Shown one piece after another: positions 16,660-26,000 of a stretch of DNA of 64,000 nucleotides (positions within the stretch are counted from its first letter, which is position 1; each line of letters starts with the position of its first letter). The translations under genes and the position numbers were made by a program. Source of the stretch: Martinezella tropici (GTDB lineage: Bacteria > Pseudomonadota > Alphaproteobacteria > Rhizobiales > Rhizobiaceae); assembly GCF_003287875.1 (NCBI RefSeq), contig NZ_QMKK01000048.1, forward strand, positions 1 to 64,000. Reading direction: 5' to 3'. The notes under the pieces were generated by a model. It was not told the origin of the DNA, did not search any database, and was given only the letters and a program-made list of their open reading frames with translations.

Positions 16660-17010
16660 ATGGCTTTGGTCCGAAGTTTCGCCCTGGCTCTTGCCGCCGG
16701 CGCCATATTTATCGTTACATCAAAGGTTTACGCTACCATGAACAACAAATCCAACGCATCCGCGACCATCCAGCAAAGTCATCCCTATGTCGGCATGTGG
16801 GTTACCGCCGATGGTTATGTGCGCCACAATCTGCTGCCGAACGGCCGCTATGACGAAGCGCGCGGCCGGCGCGAGAGCGCCTATCAGGGGCGCTATGAGG
16901 TTCGCGGCAATCACATCGATTACTGGGACGATACCGGCTTTACCGCCGATGGAGATTTCATCGACGACGTGCTTCATCACGGCGGTATGATCCTTTATCG
17001 TCAGAAGTAG
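16660..17010 (+). CDS. Atu4866-like small exported protein
   Basis: A 116-residue protein with a hydrophobic N-terminal signal (SFALALAAGAIFIV) and then a compact domain. It matches the family named after Agrobacterium Atu4866: HPYVGMWVTADGYVRHNLLPNGRYDEARG, here split as HPYVGMWVTADGYVR and LLPNGRYDEARG, plus IDYWDDTGFTADGDF. The family has a small beta-barrel fold and no assigned enzymatic role. It often neighbours SDR and LysR genes, as here. Translation may be coupled to the SDR upstream (9-nt gap). Confidence 0.82.
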   Translation: MALVRSFALALAAGAIFIVTSKVYATMNNKSNASATIQQSHPYVGMWVTADGYVRHNLLPNGRYDEARGRRESAYQGRYEVRGNHIDYWDDTGFTADGDFIDDVLHHGGMILYRQK

Positions 17011-17172
17011 CGCGATATCGAATGGCACCATCGCCAGACTATCTGTGTCTTGCGATGGCTTTCCTCTTACGGCGTGCCGGTCCCAGTCGAATGCCAATCC
17101 TTTTTCCGCGATGGATTTATGGGCTATGGCTGAAGGACCGGGATGCGCAAGCGACCGGGGGAGCGTCAGGCT
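17011..17172. other. Intergenic, no feature seen
   Basis: Between the Atu4866-like gene and the GIY-YIG remnant. No convincing open frame, hairpin or repeat is visible. Confidence 0.4.
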
Positions 17173-17455
17173 TTACCAGAGCTCGTAGTATAAATCCCGC
17201 CAATTCGGATTTGTCTTTTCGATCAGCTCGATCTTCCACTGCCGATACCAGCGTTTCAGCGATTTTTCCCGTTGTATGGCTGAAACGATGTCGGCGTGGT
17301 CCTCATACCAGACCAACCGCGTGCCCCGTATTTCCAAGCAAACCAGGCGTCAGGCCTTCACGATGTTCGTAGATGCGGCGCTCTATATCGGCGGTGACGC
17401 CGATATAGAGCGTACCTCGCTTGTGGTTGGTGATGATGTAGGTATATCCACCTAT
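17173..17455 (-). pseudogene. Frameshifted GIY-YIG nuclease-family gene
   Basis: Reading the minus strand gives an N-terminal half GYTYIITNHKRGTLYIGVT then ADIERRIYEHREGLTPG, the GIY-YIG domain core. It runs into a stop. The C-terminal half (TRLVWYEDHADIVSAIQREK, WKIELIEKTNPNWRDLYYEL) continues in another frame. A short middle piece (FAWKYGA) is in the third frame, so two frameshifts near 17318-17348 break the gene. The expected ATG is ATA. This is a decayed member of the small GIY-YIG (UPF0213-like) family common in rhizobia. Confidence 0.85.
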
Positions 17456-17575
17456 GCGTGTAGGATGCGCATGGGAATGATGGGCGTCAAGGGCGGCTAG
17501 GGATACGGATGATCTATCGGTGCCGGATCGTAGTGCCCGTACTCACGTTTGCCACCAGCAGCAACCCACACTGCG

Positions 17576-17605
17576 TCATCCTCGGGCTTGACCCGAGGAT
17601 CCAGA
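17576..17605 (+). repeat. Dispersed rhizobial palindromic repeat, copy 1
   Basis: Contains the perfect palindrome TCCTCGGG-CTTGA-CCCGAGGA (17579-17599) within GTCATCCTCGGGCTTGACCC, a repeat unit widely scattered in alphaproteobacterial intergenic DNA. It is paired with an inverted copy at 17725-17754. Confidence 0.75.
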
Positions 17606-17724
17606 CACAGGCTTCGTTGTTTGTGGAAATGAAATTGGCAGGCCAACGGCTTTTCACCAGTATCTGCGTGCATTTACGTTCACTAATTGGTCAATACAAT
17701 GCGTTCGATCGGAACTCTTGGGCG

Positions 17725-17754
17725 TGGATTCTCGGGTCAAGTCCAAGGATGACG
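17725..17754 (-). repeat. Dispersed rhizobial palindromic repeat, copy 2 (inverted)
   Basis: The reverse complement CGTCATCCTTGGACTTGACC closely matches copy 1 at 17576, with a few mismatches. The two copies face each other across 120 bp, so the whole 17576-17754 segment could fold or act as a small mobile cassette. Confidence 0.7.
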
Positions 17755-17934
17755 GCATTGGTTAAGAACTAAGTATGATAGATTAGCTCAGCTTTTTCCT
17801 ATGATAAGAAATCAGCTATCAACTGAGGCGAGTCAGCAAAAAATAAACTCAATCAAAAATATGCACCCGCGTCGATTGCATCCAGCGACAAATATAATAT
17901 TGTTTACTTGGGGATCGAATTTTGAGGGCTAATT
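17755..17934. other. AT-rich leader upstream of the orphan nuclease
   Basis: A 180-bp stretch clearly richer in A+T than its surroundings. It holds no gene. GAGGG lies 6 nt before the ATG at 17935 and serves as Shine-Dalgarno. No clean sigma-70 pair is visible. Confidence 0.5.
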
Positions 17935-19005
17935 ATGTCGTTCAAGGAACAAGTTGCGGAACTATCGAAGCGCGCAATTGCTGCGCAAAATATTGCTCTT
18001 ACTGAAGAGGCGACAAAAAATGCCCTTGTTATGCCCTTTTTGCGCACACTTGGTTTCGATGTTTTTGATCCCACGCAGATTGTACCGGAATTTATAGCGG
18101 ATGTTGGCCTAAAAAAGGGAGAGAAGGTCGATTATGCCGTAAAAATAAACGACCGAATTGAATTTATTCTTGAAGCAAAGGCAGTTAGTGCGAATCTTTC
18201 GCAGGCGCAATACAGCCAACTTTATCGGTATTTTTCGACCACCGATTGCTCAATTGCAATTCTCACAAACGGCATACAAGTCTGGTTTTTTACTGATCTT
18301 GATGCACCCAATAAGCTTGATGGTAATCCGTTCTTTAAATTTGATCTTTTCGACTATGATGATAATGATCTGAAAGAGTTAGAGAAATTTCATAAAGAAA
18401 AATTTTCGATTGAAGACATTAAAAGTTCGGCTAGTACGCTGAAACGGATGAAAGCGACTATTAGCTGTATAGAAGCGCAATTTAATGATCCCGATGACGA
18501 ATTCGTTCGGCTCATCTCTAAGGAAATACATGATGGTAAGCTTACTGCAGCAGTCGTTGCTGAGTTTAAACCGATAATAAAACGTGCCTTCGAAGATCTC
18601 GTTCGTCAAAAAATCCAAAAGAAATTGAGTGCTGCGTTCAATGAGAACGTGAATATTCCAACGATAAAGGACGTAGATTCGGTCACTCAAATCAACGACG
18701 ATGGGGATGGTATAGAAACGACGCAAGAAGAGATTGACGGGTTCAACATTGTGCGCGCGATTGGAGCAGAACTCGCAGACGTCTCTCGAATTGTCATGCG
18801 TGATCAAAAGTCTTACTGTGGTATCAATTTCGATGACAATAATCGCAAACCGATTGTCAGATTACATTTTAATTCCAAGACTAAGTTTCTAACAATCTTC
18901 GATGCAGAAAAGGCTGGATCTCGGTTTGATATTACGCAGACTACAGATATCTTTAAAGCTAAAGCGCAAATTCAAGCTGTGATCCAGTCATACGTCGGCT
19001 CCTAA
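17935..19005 (+). CDS. Orphan type I restriction R-subunit N-terminal-like nuclease (HSDR_N)
   Basis: A 356-residue protein resembling the HsdR N-terminal nuclease domain standing alone, without helicase, HsdM or HsdS neighbours. A PD-(D/E)XK pattern is visible: EKVDYAVKIND supplies the Asp and FILEAKAV the E-x-K. Around it are ALVMPFLRTLGFDVFDP and QLYRYFSTTDCSIAILTNG, typical of this family. A linker (about 150-250) and a small C-terminal domain follow. Codon use is strongly AT-rich compared with all neighbours, pointing to recent transfer. Its stop (19003-19005) directly abuts the uvrD stop (19006-19008). A defence role is likely but inferred. Confidence 0.8.
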   Translation: MSFKEQVAELSKRAIAAQNIALTEEATKNALVMPFLRTLGFDVFDPTQIVPEFIADVGLKKGEKVDYAVKINDRIEFILEAKAVSANLSQAQYSQLYRYFSTTDCSIAILTNGIQVWFFTDLDAPNKLDGNPFFKFDLFDYDDNDLKELEKFHKEKFSIEDIKSSASTLKRMKATISCIEAQFNDPDDEFVRLISKEIHDGKLTAAVVAEFKPIIKRAFEDLVRQKIQKKLSAAFNENVNIPTIKDVDSVTQINDDGDGIETTQEEIDGFNIVRAIGAELADVSRIVMRDQKSYCGINFDDNNRKPIVRLHFNSKTKFLTIFDAEKAGSRFDITQTTDIFKAKAQIQAVIQSYVGS

Positions 19006-21480
19006 TCAAACCCGCTCCACAAACCCATCAAGCACCCTTTTCTGCCCGGCGCGGTCGAATTCGATGGTCAGCTTGTTGCCCTCGATCTCCGAGACATTGC
19101 CGTTGCCGAACTTGATGTGGAAGACGCGGTCGCCGATTGAGAATTTGGAGGGTTCGGTGGAGGTGGATTTAGCCACCAGCTCGCCGTCGATGGTGCGCAC
19201 TTTCGGGCCGCTTTCGCCGTAGCCGATGCGTTCGACGGCGTGGCCGGAGCGGCTGCCCCAGTTGTCGCGGGTCGCATCGTTGCGGTTGGCCTGCGCACGC
19301 TTCCATCCAGGCGTGGAATAGGTGTTGGCGAAGGGATCGGCCTTGTCGAAGCGTGACTGGCCGTAACCGCCGCGGCCATACCCGCCATAGGATTGCTCGA
19401 CTTCGGCGACCTGGACATGCGTATCCGGCAGTTCGTCGAGAAAGCGGGAGGGGATTGTGGATTGCCACAGGCCGTGGATGCGGCGGTTGGAGACGAACCA
19501 GATGTGGCAGCGGCGCTTGGCGCGGGTGATGCCGACATAGGCGAGGCGACGCTCTTCTTCGAGACCGGCGCGGCCGCTTTCATCGAGCGAGCGCTGATGC
19601 GGGAACAGGCCTTCCTCCCAGCCGGGCAGGAACACCGTGTCGAATTCCAGACCCTTGGCCGAGTGCAGCGTCATGATGGAGACGGCGTCGAGATTTTCGT
19701 TCTGCTCAGCATCCATGACGAGGGCGACGTGTTCGAGGAAGCCGCGCATGGATTCGAAACTATCCATCGAGCGGATGAGCTCTTTCAGGTTTTCCAGGCG
19801 TCCAGGCGCTTCGGCCGATTTGTCGTTCTTCCACATGTCCGTATAGCCGGACTCTTCGAGGATCTGCTCGGCAAGCTCGGTATGCGGGGTGTTTTCGAGC
19901 AGGCCCTGCCAGCGGCGGAAGGATTGCACGACATCGAACAGCGCCTTGCGCGCCTTCGGCTTCATCTCATCCGTCTCGATGATATCGGCCGCTGCCGCCA
20001 ACATCGGGATATCGCGCGCACGGGCGTAATCATGCAGCGCTCGAACGGTGGTGTCGCCGAGGCCGCGCTTCGGCGTATTGATGATGCGCTCGAAGGCGAG
20101 GTCGTCGGCCGGCTGGCAGACGAGACGGAAATAGGCCATGGCATCGCGGATTTCGAGGCGCTCGTAGAAGCGAGGGCCGCCGACGACGCGATAGTTCAAG
20201 CCGAGCGTGACGAAACGGTCTTCGAACTCGCGCATCTGGAAGGAGGCGCGCACGAGGATCGCCATGTCGTTCAGATTGTGCTTGTTGCGCTGCAGCTGCT
20301 CGATCTCTTCGCCGATCGCGCGTGCTTCCTCCTCGGAATCCCAGGAGGCATGCACCTGCACCTTGATGTCGTCGGGATCGGAGCGTTCGGTGAACAGCGT
20401 CTTGCCGAGCCGGCCTTCGTTATGGGCGATCAGATGCGCGGCGGCACCGAGAATATGCTCGGTGGAGCGGTAGTTGCGCTCGAGCTTGATCACCTTGGCG
20501 CCCGGAAAATCCTTCTCGAAGCGCAGGATGTTGTCCACTTCGGCGCCGCGCCAGCCATAGATCGACTGATCGTCGTCGCCGACGCAGCAGACATTCTGCG
20601 GCTCGCCCTTCTGCCTCTGCGCCAGCAGGCGAAGCCACATATATTGCGCCGTATTGGTATCCTGATACTCGTCGACCAGGATGTAGCGGAAGCGCTGGTG
20701 ATAGTCCTTGAGGATATCAGGATTCTGCCGGAACATATTGATCGGATGGAGCAAAAGATCGCCGAAGTCACAGGCGTTCAGTGTCTTCAGGCGGTTCTGG
20801 TAGGCGGCATAGAGTTCGCGGCCCTTGCCGTTGGCGAAGGCCCGGGCATCGCCTTCCGGAATATCGGCGGGGCTGAGGCCCTTGTTCTTCCAAGTGTCGA
20901 TCATGCCGGCGAACTGCTTGGCCGGCCAGCGCTTGTCGTCGAGCCCTTCCGCCTGGATGAGCTGCTTGATCAGGCGGACGACATCGTCGGTATCGAGAAT
21001 GGTGAAGCTGGAGGTGAGGCCGACCAGCTCGGCATGACGGCGCAACAGCTTGACGCCGATCGAGTGGAAGGTGCCGAGCCAGGGCATGCCTTCGACGGCA
21101 CCGCCGACGAGCAGCGCGATACGCTCCTTCATCTCGCGGGCCGCCTTGTTGGTGAAGGTGACGGCGAGAATCTGGCTGGGGAAGGCGCGATTGGTGGAGA
21201 GGATATGAGCGATGCGGGTTGTGAGCACGCGCGTCTTGCCAGTGCCGGCGCCCGCAAGCACCAGAACGGGGCCGTCAAGCGTTTCGACTGCTTCCGTCTG
21301 TTCCGGATTGAGGCCGGCGAGATAATCCGGCCGGCGGCCGCTATCGCGTGCCGCCATGGCGCGGGCAGCGATGCCGCCGCCGGTGCTGCCGGCAGCCGGC
21401 GCCGAACGGCGCGGCGCGATGTGCTCCGGCTCCTCGTCAAAGAAGGGGATATCGTCATGTCCAATGGTCATGCGGCCCAA
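19006..21480 (-). CDS. uvrD: ATP-dependent DNA helicase UvrD/PcrA
   Basis: A superfamily 1A 3'-5' DNA helicase for nucleotide excision and mismatch repair and replication-fork upkeep. In 824 residues it has Walker A GAGTGKT (77-83), Walker B/DExx as VDEYQDTN, motif III GDDDQSIYGWRGA, motif IV LERNYRST, motif V VSIMTLHSAKGLEFD and motif VI YVGITRAKRR. A Gly-rich linker precedes a C-terminal Tudor-like module (FSIGDRVFHIKFGNG, LTIEFDRAGQKRVLDGF), which in PcrA/UvrD contacts RNA polymerase. Single gene; I see no LexA box GTTC-N7-GTTC upstream. Confidence 0.95.
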   Translation of the reverse strand: MGRMTIGHDDIPFFDEEPEHIAPRRSAPAAGSTGGGIAARAMAARDSGRRPDYLAGLNPEQTEAVETLDGPVLVLAGAGTGKTRVLTTRIAHILSTNRAFPSQILAVTFTNKAAREMKERIALLVGGAVEGMPWLGTFHSIGVKLLRRHAELVGLTSSFTILDTDDVVRLIKQLIQAEGLDDKRWPAKQFAGMIDTWKNKGLSPADIPEGDARAFANGKGRELYAAYQNRLKTLNACDFGDLLLHPINMFRQNPDILKDYHQRFRYILVDEYQDTNTAQYMWLRLLAQRQKGEPQNVCCVGDDDQSIYGWRGAEVDNILRFEKDFPGAKVIKLERNYRSTEHILGAAAHLIAHNEGRLGKTLFTERSDPDDIKVQVHASWDSEEEARAIGEEIEQLQRNKHNLNDMAILVRASFQMREFEDRFVTLGLNYRVVGGPRFYERLEIRDAMAYFRLVCQPADDLAFERIINTPKRGLGDTTVRALHDYARARDIPMLAAAADIIETDEMKPKARKALFDVVQSFRRWQGLLENTPHTELAEQILEESGYTDMWKNDKSAEAPGRLENLKELIRSMDSFESMRGFLEHVALVMDAEQNENLDAVSIMTLHSAKGLEFDTVFLPGWEEGLFPHQRSLDESGRAGLEEERRLAYVGITRAKRRCHIWFVSNRRIHGLWQSTIPSRFLDELPDTHVQVAEVEQSYGGYGRGGYGQSRFDKADPFANTYSTPGWKRAQANRNDATRDNWGSRSGHAVERIGYGESGPKVRTIDGELVAKSTSTEPSKFSIGDRVFHIKFGNGNVSEIEGNKLTIEFDRAGQKRVLDGFVERV

Positions 21481-21833
21481 TGTAATGATTCTACCCCGAA
21501 AGGCAAAAGAAACGGGCCGAAACTAGAACAAAAAGTGCACATTCGCGGCATAAAGACGTTGATAACGCGGCACGTTCCGCGTCCAAACAGAGATGTGCGA
21601 ATGCCAGTGAAACGTCTCGTTGTCACGGTCAAGATTACAACTTTGTCATAATATGCGTCGAAGCTTGCTGCTTATGCCCAAAAACACGATATTGCAGCAA
21701 ATCGGGCACAATCTTGCATTATAGAGCCACCCGGACCGAATGAGGCCTCAATAAGTGCGCCGGGTGTGTGGGGGGCCTGTGCAAACCAACGACGCGATTT
21801 CATCGCCTCTGACATAACGAGCCGGAGACGTGC
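21481..21833. promoter_or_regulatory. Divergent promoter region of uvrD and the RND operon
   Basis: A 353-bp gene-free spacer between divergent starts. It contains a perfect small dyad ACGCGG-CACGTT-CCGCGT at 21565-21582 and an AT-rich TTTGTCATAATAT at about 21643-21655 that could be a -10 region. No regulator gene is adjacent. GGAGA before ATG 21834 is the Shine-Dalgarno of the RND adaptor gene. Confidence 0.35.
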
Positions 21834-23000
21834 ATGACCGCCTGGAAGCAGCTTTCCTTGTCTTTTCTGTTGCTGGTGGCAGGCATTGCCGCTGTCGTGG
21901 CCCTTGCGCCCGGCGCAGCCGGCATCTTGCGGAAGGCCGGTGTTCCCCAGACGATCGTCGCAGCAATCACACATGATGACAATGCCAAGGCGGAGAAGAG
22001 CGGCAATGCGGTCGAAGCCGGCGCTCGGCGCGCCCGGAATGTGCCGCTTGTCGTGACGAAAGCCGTCGTCAACGGCGTCGTCAACGATCGCCTGAGCGCG
22101 ATCGGCACCGGTGACGCCATTCGCTCGGTCGTCGTCATGCCGCAGGCGACGGGCACGATCCGGGAAATCCTCATCAAGTCCGGCGACAGGGTCAGCCAAG
22201 GCCAGGTACTGGCTCGTCTCGACGACGACGAGCAGATCATTGCCCGCGGCCAGGCGGAGGTAGCGCTGAAGAGCGCAGCGGAGAAATCCCAGCTCTATCG
22301 CAACATCAAATCCAGCGTGTCGCGCATCGATGTTTTCGATGCCGAGATCGCAGAGCAGGGGGCGAAGCTGGCGCTGCAATCGGCGGAGCTGGCGCTGAAG
22401 CGCCGCGATATCGTCGCGCCGATCGACGGGATCGTCGGCATCGTGCCCGTTGTGGTCGGCGACAACGTAACCACGACCACCAATATCGTGATGCTGGACG
22501 ATCGCTCGGAAATCCTGGTGGATTACTGGGTGCCAGAGCGCTTCGCCAACACTGTCAAGGTCGATCAGCCGGTGGAAGCGACCTCGGTCGCGCTGCCGGG
22601 GCGTATATTCTCTGGCGCCGTCGAGGCGGTCGACAATCGCGTCGATGGCGCCAGCCGGACGCTGCGCGTGCGCGCCCGCATCGACAATGCCTCCGACGAA
22701 TTGCGGGCCGGCATGTCCTTCAATGTCGGCATGCGCTTTGCCGGCGAGACCTATCCTTCCGTCGATCCGCTCGCCGTGCAATGGGATGGCGCCGGTGCTC
22801 ATGTCTGGCGCGTTGTCGACGGCAAGTCCTCGAAGGTGCGCGTCAGCATCGTGCAGCGCAATCCGGATGCGGTACTGGTCCGCGGCGATCTCCGCAATGG
22901 CGATCTCATCGTCATCGAAGGATTGCAGCGTATGACCGAAGGTGGCGAAGTCCGCTTTGCCCGTGATGTCGCCGAGGCCAGGGAGGTCATCACCCAATGA
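21834..23000 (+). CDS. RND efflux pump periplasmic adaptor (membrane fusion protein)
   Basis: A 388-residue HlyD/AcrA-type adaptor with one N-terminal membrane anchor (about 7-27), then a lipoyl/barrel-sandwich half (ATGTIREILIKSGDRVSQGQ), a short helical hairpin (about 135-180), the second lipoyl half (RRDIVAPIDGIVGIVPV), a beta-barrel and a membrane-proximal domain. It bridges the inner-membrane pump and an outer-membrane channel. It overlaps the pump gene by 4 bp (ATGA), so the two are coupled. The substrate cannot be told; no regulator or TolC gene is adjacent. Confidence 0.93.
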   Translation: MTAWKQLSLSFLLLVAGIAAVVALAPGAAGILRKAGVPQTIVAAITHDDNAKAEKSGNAVEAGARRARNVPLVVTKAVVNGVVNDRLSAIGTGDAIRSVVVMPQATGTIREILIKSGDRVSQGQVLARLDDDEQIIARGQAEVALKSAAEKSQLYRNIKSSVSRIDVFDAEIAEQGAKLALQSAELALKRRDIVAPIDGIVGIVPVVVGDNVTTTTNIVMLDDRSEILVDYWVPERFANTVKVDQPVEATSVALPGRIFSGAVEAVDNRVDGASRTLRVRARIDNASDELRAGMSFNVGMRFAGETYPSVDPLAVQWDGAGAHVWRVVDGKSSKVRVSIVQRNPDAVLVRGDLRNGDLIVIEGLQRMTEGGEVRFARDVAEAREVITQ

Positions 23001-26000
23001 CATCTCATAGTGATGACGCGACGGATGCCAGCTCGGCAGCGACCAGGCAATCCTTCACGGCACTTTTCGTGCGCCGGCCGATCCTGGCCCTGGTCTTCAA
23101 TACGCTGCTGGTCGTTGCCGGTCTTGCAGCCTATTTCGGCGTCGAAGTGCGCGAACTGCCTGATGTCGATCGTCCCGTCGTGACGGTCAGAACCGTGTTT
23201 GACGGCGCTTCTCCCCAGACGGTGGATCAGGAGCTGACGAAGATCATCGAAGGGGCGGTCGCCCGCGTCAGCGGCCTGAAATCGGTCTCCTCCAGCTCGT
23301 CCTTCGGGCAGAGCCGCGTAACGCTCGAATTTTCCGACGCGACCGATCTTTCGGTTGCCGCCAACGATGTTCGCGATGCCATCGGTCGCATCGCCGAACA
23401 ATTGCCCGATCAGGCGGATGCGCCACAGATCGTCAAGGCGGATTCGGATTCGCAGCCGATCATGCGCCTTGCCGTCACCTCGAGCACCATGACGATGGAC
23501 GACCTGACGCAGCTGGTCGATAAGGAGATCACTGACCGGCTGGCTTCGGTCGAAGGCGTTGCCGATGTCGAGCTTTACGGCGATCAGGAGAAAATCTTCC
23601 GCATCGACGTCGATCAGGCCGCCCTTGCGAGCCGAGGCCTCACTATCGGCGACCTGACGACGGCGCTTGCGACCGCAGCGCTCGATGTACCGGCCGGATC
23701 GCTGAAGAGTGCGCGCCAGGATATCGTCGTGCGTGCCACGGCGGCGCTGCAGACGCCGGAGGATTTCTCCCGGCTGATCATCAAGAACCGCGTGCGGCTC
23801 TCCGATGTCGCGACCGTGACGCTCGGACCGAGGGACGGCACGACCGCGCTGCGCTCGAACGGCGTACAGGGCGTCGGCCTCGGCATCATCCGCCAGGCGC
23901 AGTCGAATACCTTGAATATTTCCGAAGGCGTGAAGGCCGTCGTCGCGCAGCTGTCGAAATCGCTGCCCGAGGGTACGCGTATCGTCATCACCAGCGACGA
24001 TGCCTTATTCATTCAGGGCGCGATCCACGAAGTCGTGCTGGCGCTCGTCCTGTCGGCGCTGATCGTCACGGTGGTCATCTATCTCTTCCTGCGCGACTGG
24101 CGGGCGACGCTGATACCGGTCGTCACTATGCCGGTGGCGCTCATCGGCACGCTCGCCGCGCTTTATATGGTAGGCTTCTCGGTCAATATCCTGACGCTGC
24201 TGGCGATCGTACTTGCGACCGGCCTCGTGGTCGACGACGCCATCGTCGTGCTCGAAAATATCGTGCGTCGTAGAGCCGAGAAGATCGGGCCGCGCGCGGC
24301 TGCCGTACTCGGTACGCGCGAAGTCTTCTTCGCCGTCATTGCGACGACGGCAACGCTTGCCGCCGTGTTCATTCCGCTGTCCTTCCTGCCGGGGCAGGTG
24401 GGCGGCCTGTTCCGCGAATTCGGCTTCGTGCTTGCCTTCTCCGTCGGGCTGTCGTCGATCGTGGCGCTGACGCTCTGCCCGATGCTTGCGTCTCGCATGC
24501 TGACCAAGGAAATGCGCGAAGAGCATGGCGCACTCGGCCGTTTCGGTGAGCTTTTTGCCGGCGTCTATCGCCGCACGCTCCGGACATGTCTCAACGCACC
24601 GCTTGTCGTCATCGTCTTCTGCGCGCTGTTTTCGGCTGCTGCTGTTCTCGCCTTCGTGAATGTCAAAAGCGAGCTGACGCCGAGCGAGGACCGGGCGATG
24701 GTCATGCTGCGTCTCACCACGCCGCAGGGCGCTGGCCTGGATTACACGAAGGACCAGCTGCAGCGGGTCGAGGAGCGGCTGCAGCCGCTGATGGACAGCG
24801 GCGACATCAGAAATACCTACGCTATCTCAGGCATGAACAGCCAGAAAAACAGCGGCTTCATGGTCTTGACCCTGGCACCCTGGAGCGAGCGCCATCGCAC
24901 GCAACAGGACATCGTCACCGATATCAACCGCGCCATGGCCGGCGTTCCTGCGCTCCGAGGCAACGTCATCCAGGCCAACAGCCTGCGTATCCGGGGCGCC
25001 GGCAGCGGCGTGCAGATGGCGCTTGTCGGCAACAATCATGAGGTGCTGACCGAGGCGGCACTGAAGCTGGTGCAGGAGCTCGACAGGACAGGGCAGTTCG
25101 ACACGCCACGGCTCAACAACGAGCCGACGCAGGCCCAGGTCTCGGTCACCATCGACCGGGAGCGCGCTTCCGATCTCGGGATCGACATATCGGGGCTTTC
25201 GATGGCGCTGCAGTCGCTGCTCGAAGGCCGCTCCGTCGTCGACGTCTTTGTCGCGGGCGAATCCTATCCCGTGCTGCTGACCTCAACGATCCGGCCGATC
25301 GACGATCCGACGGATCTTGAAAACGTCTATCTGAAAACCGGCGACGGCAAGATCGTGCCGATGTCGGTCATCGCATCGCTGAAGGAGAACGCCGTCGCAC
25401 CGCAATTGACCCGCGAGCAGCAATTGGCATCGGTCGCTATCACCGCCGGTCTCAAGAGCGGCATGTCGCTTGGGCAAGCCGTCGAGGAAGTCACGCGGAT
25501 CGCCACGCCGCTGTTGCCGCCAGGTGCGCGGTTGATGCCGCTCGCTGAAGCCGCGACGCTGGAGGAGAATTCCAGCGGCATGGTGCTGACCTTCGGCTTT
25601 GCCATCGTTATCATCTTTCTGGTGCTCGCGGCGCAGTTCGAAAGCGTGCTGTCGTCGCTGATCATCATGTCCACGGTGCCGCTTGGTCTTGCCTGCGCCA
25701 TCTTCGCGCTCGTCATCACCGGTTCGAGCCTCAACATCTACAGCCAGATCGGCCTGGTGCTGCTGGTCGGCGTCATGGCCAAGAACGGCATCCTGATCGT
25801 CGAATTCGCCAATCAGCTGCGCGACAAGGGCGAAAACGTGCGCGAGGCGATCGAAAAGGCCTGCGCGCTGCGCCTGCGTCCGGTCATGATGACGATGATC
25901 GCAACCATCCTCGGCGGCGTCCCGCTCGTCTTTGCGGAGGGTGCGGGCGCGGAAGCACGCATCGCGCTCGGCTGGGTGATCGTCGGCGGCCTTGGTTTCG

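Noticed and set aside
17509..17772. Plus-strand open frame across the palindromic repeats
   Set aside because: Its sequence derives from the repeat units (for example GLDPRIQ-like translation of the palindrome), a common false gene in alphaproteobacteria.
21520..21545. LexA box (GTTC-N7-GTTC) upstream of uvrD
   Set aside because: Only one GTTC half-site is present on the minus strand; the second half reads GGCC.
19393..21651. Very long plus-strand open frame opposite uvrD
   Set aside because: It is the shadow of a GC-rich gene; its translation has no family signature, while the minus strand shows every UvrD motif.
21672..23003. Minus-strand open frame opposite the RND adaptor
   Set aside because: Asp/His/Arg-rich shadow without domains; the plus-strand adaptor is clear and coupled to its pump.
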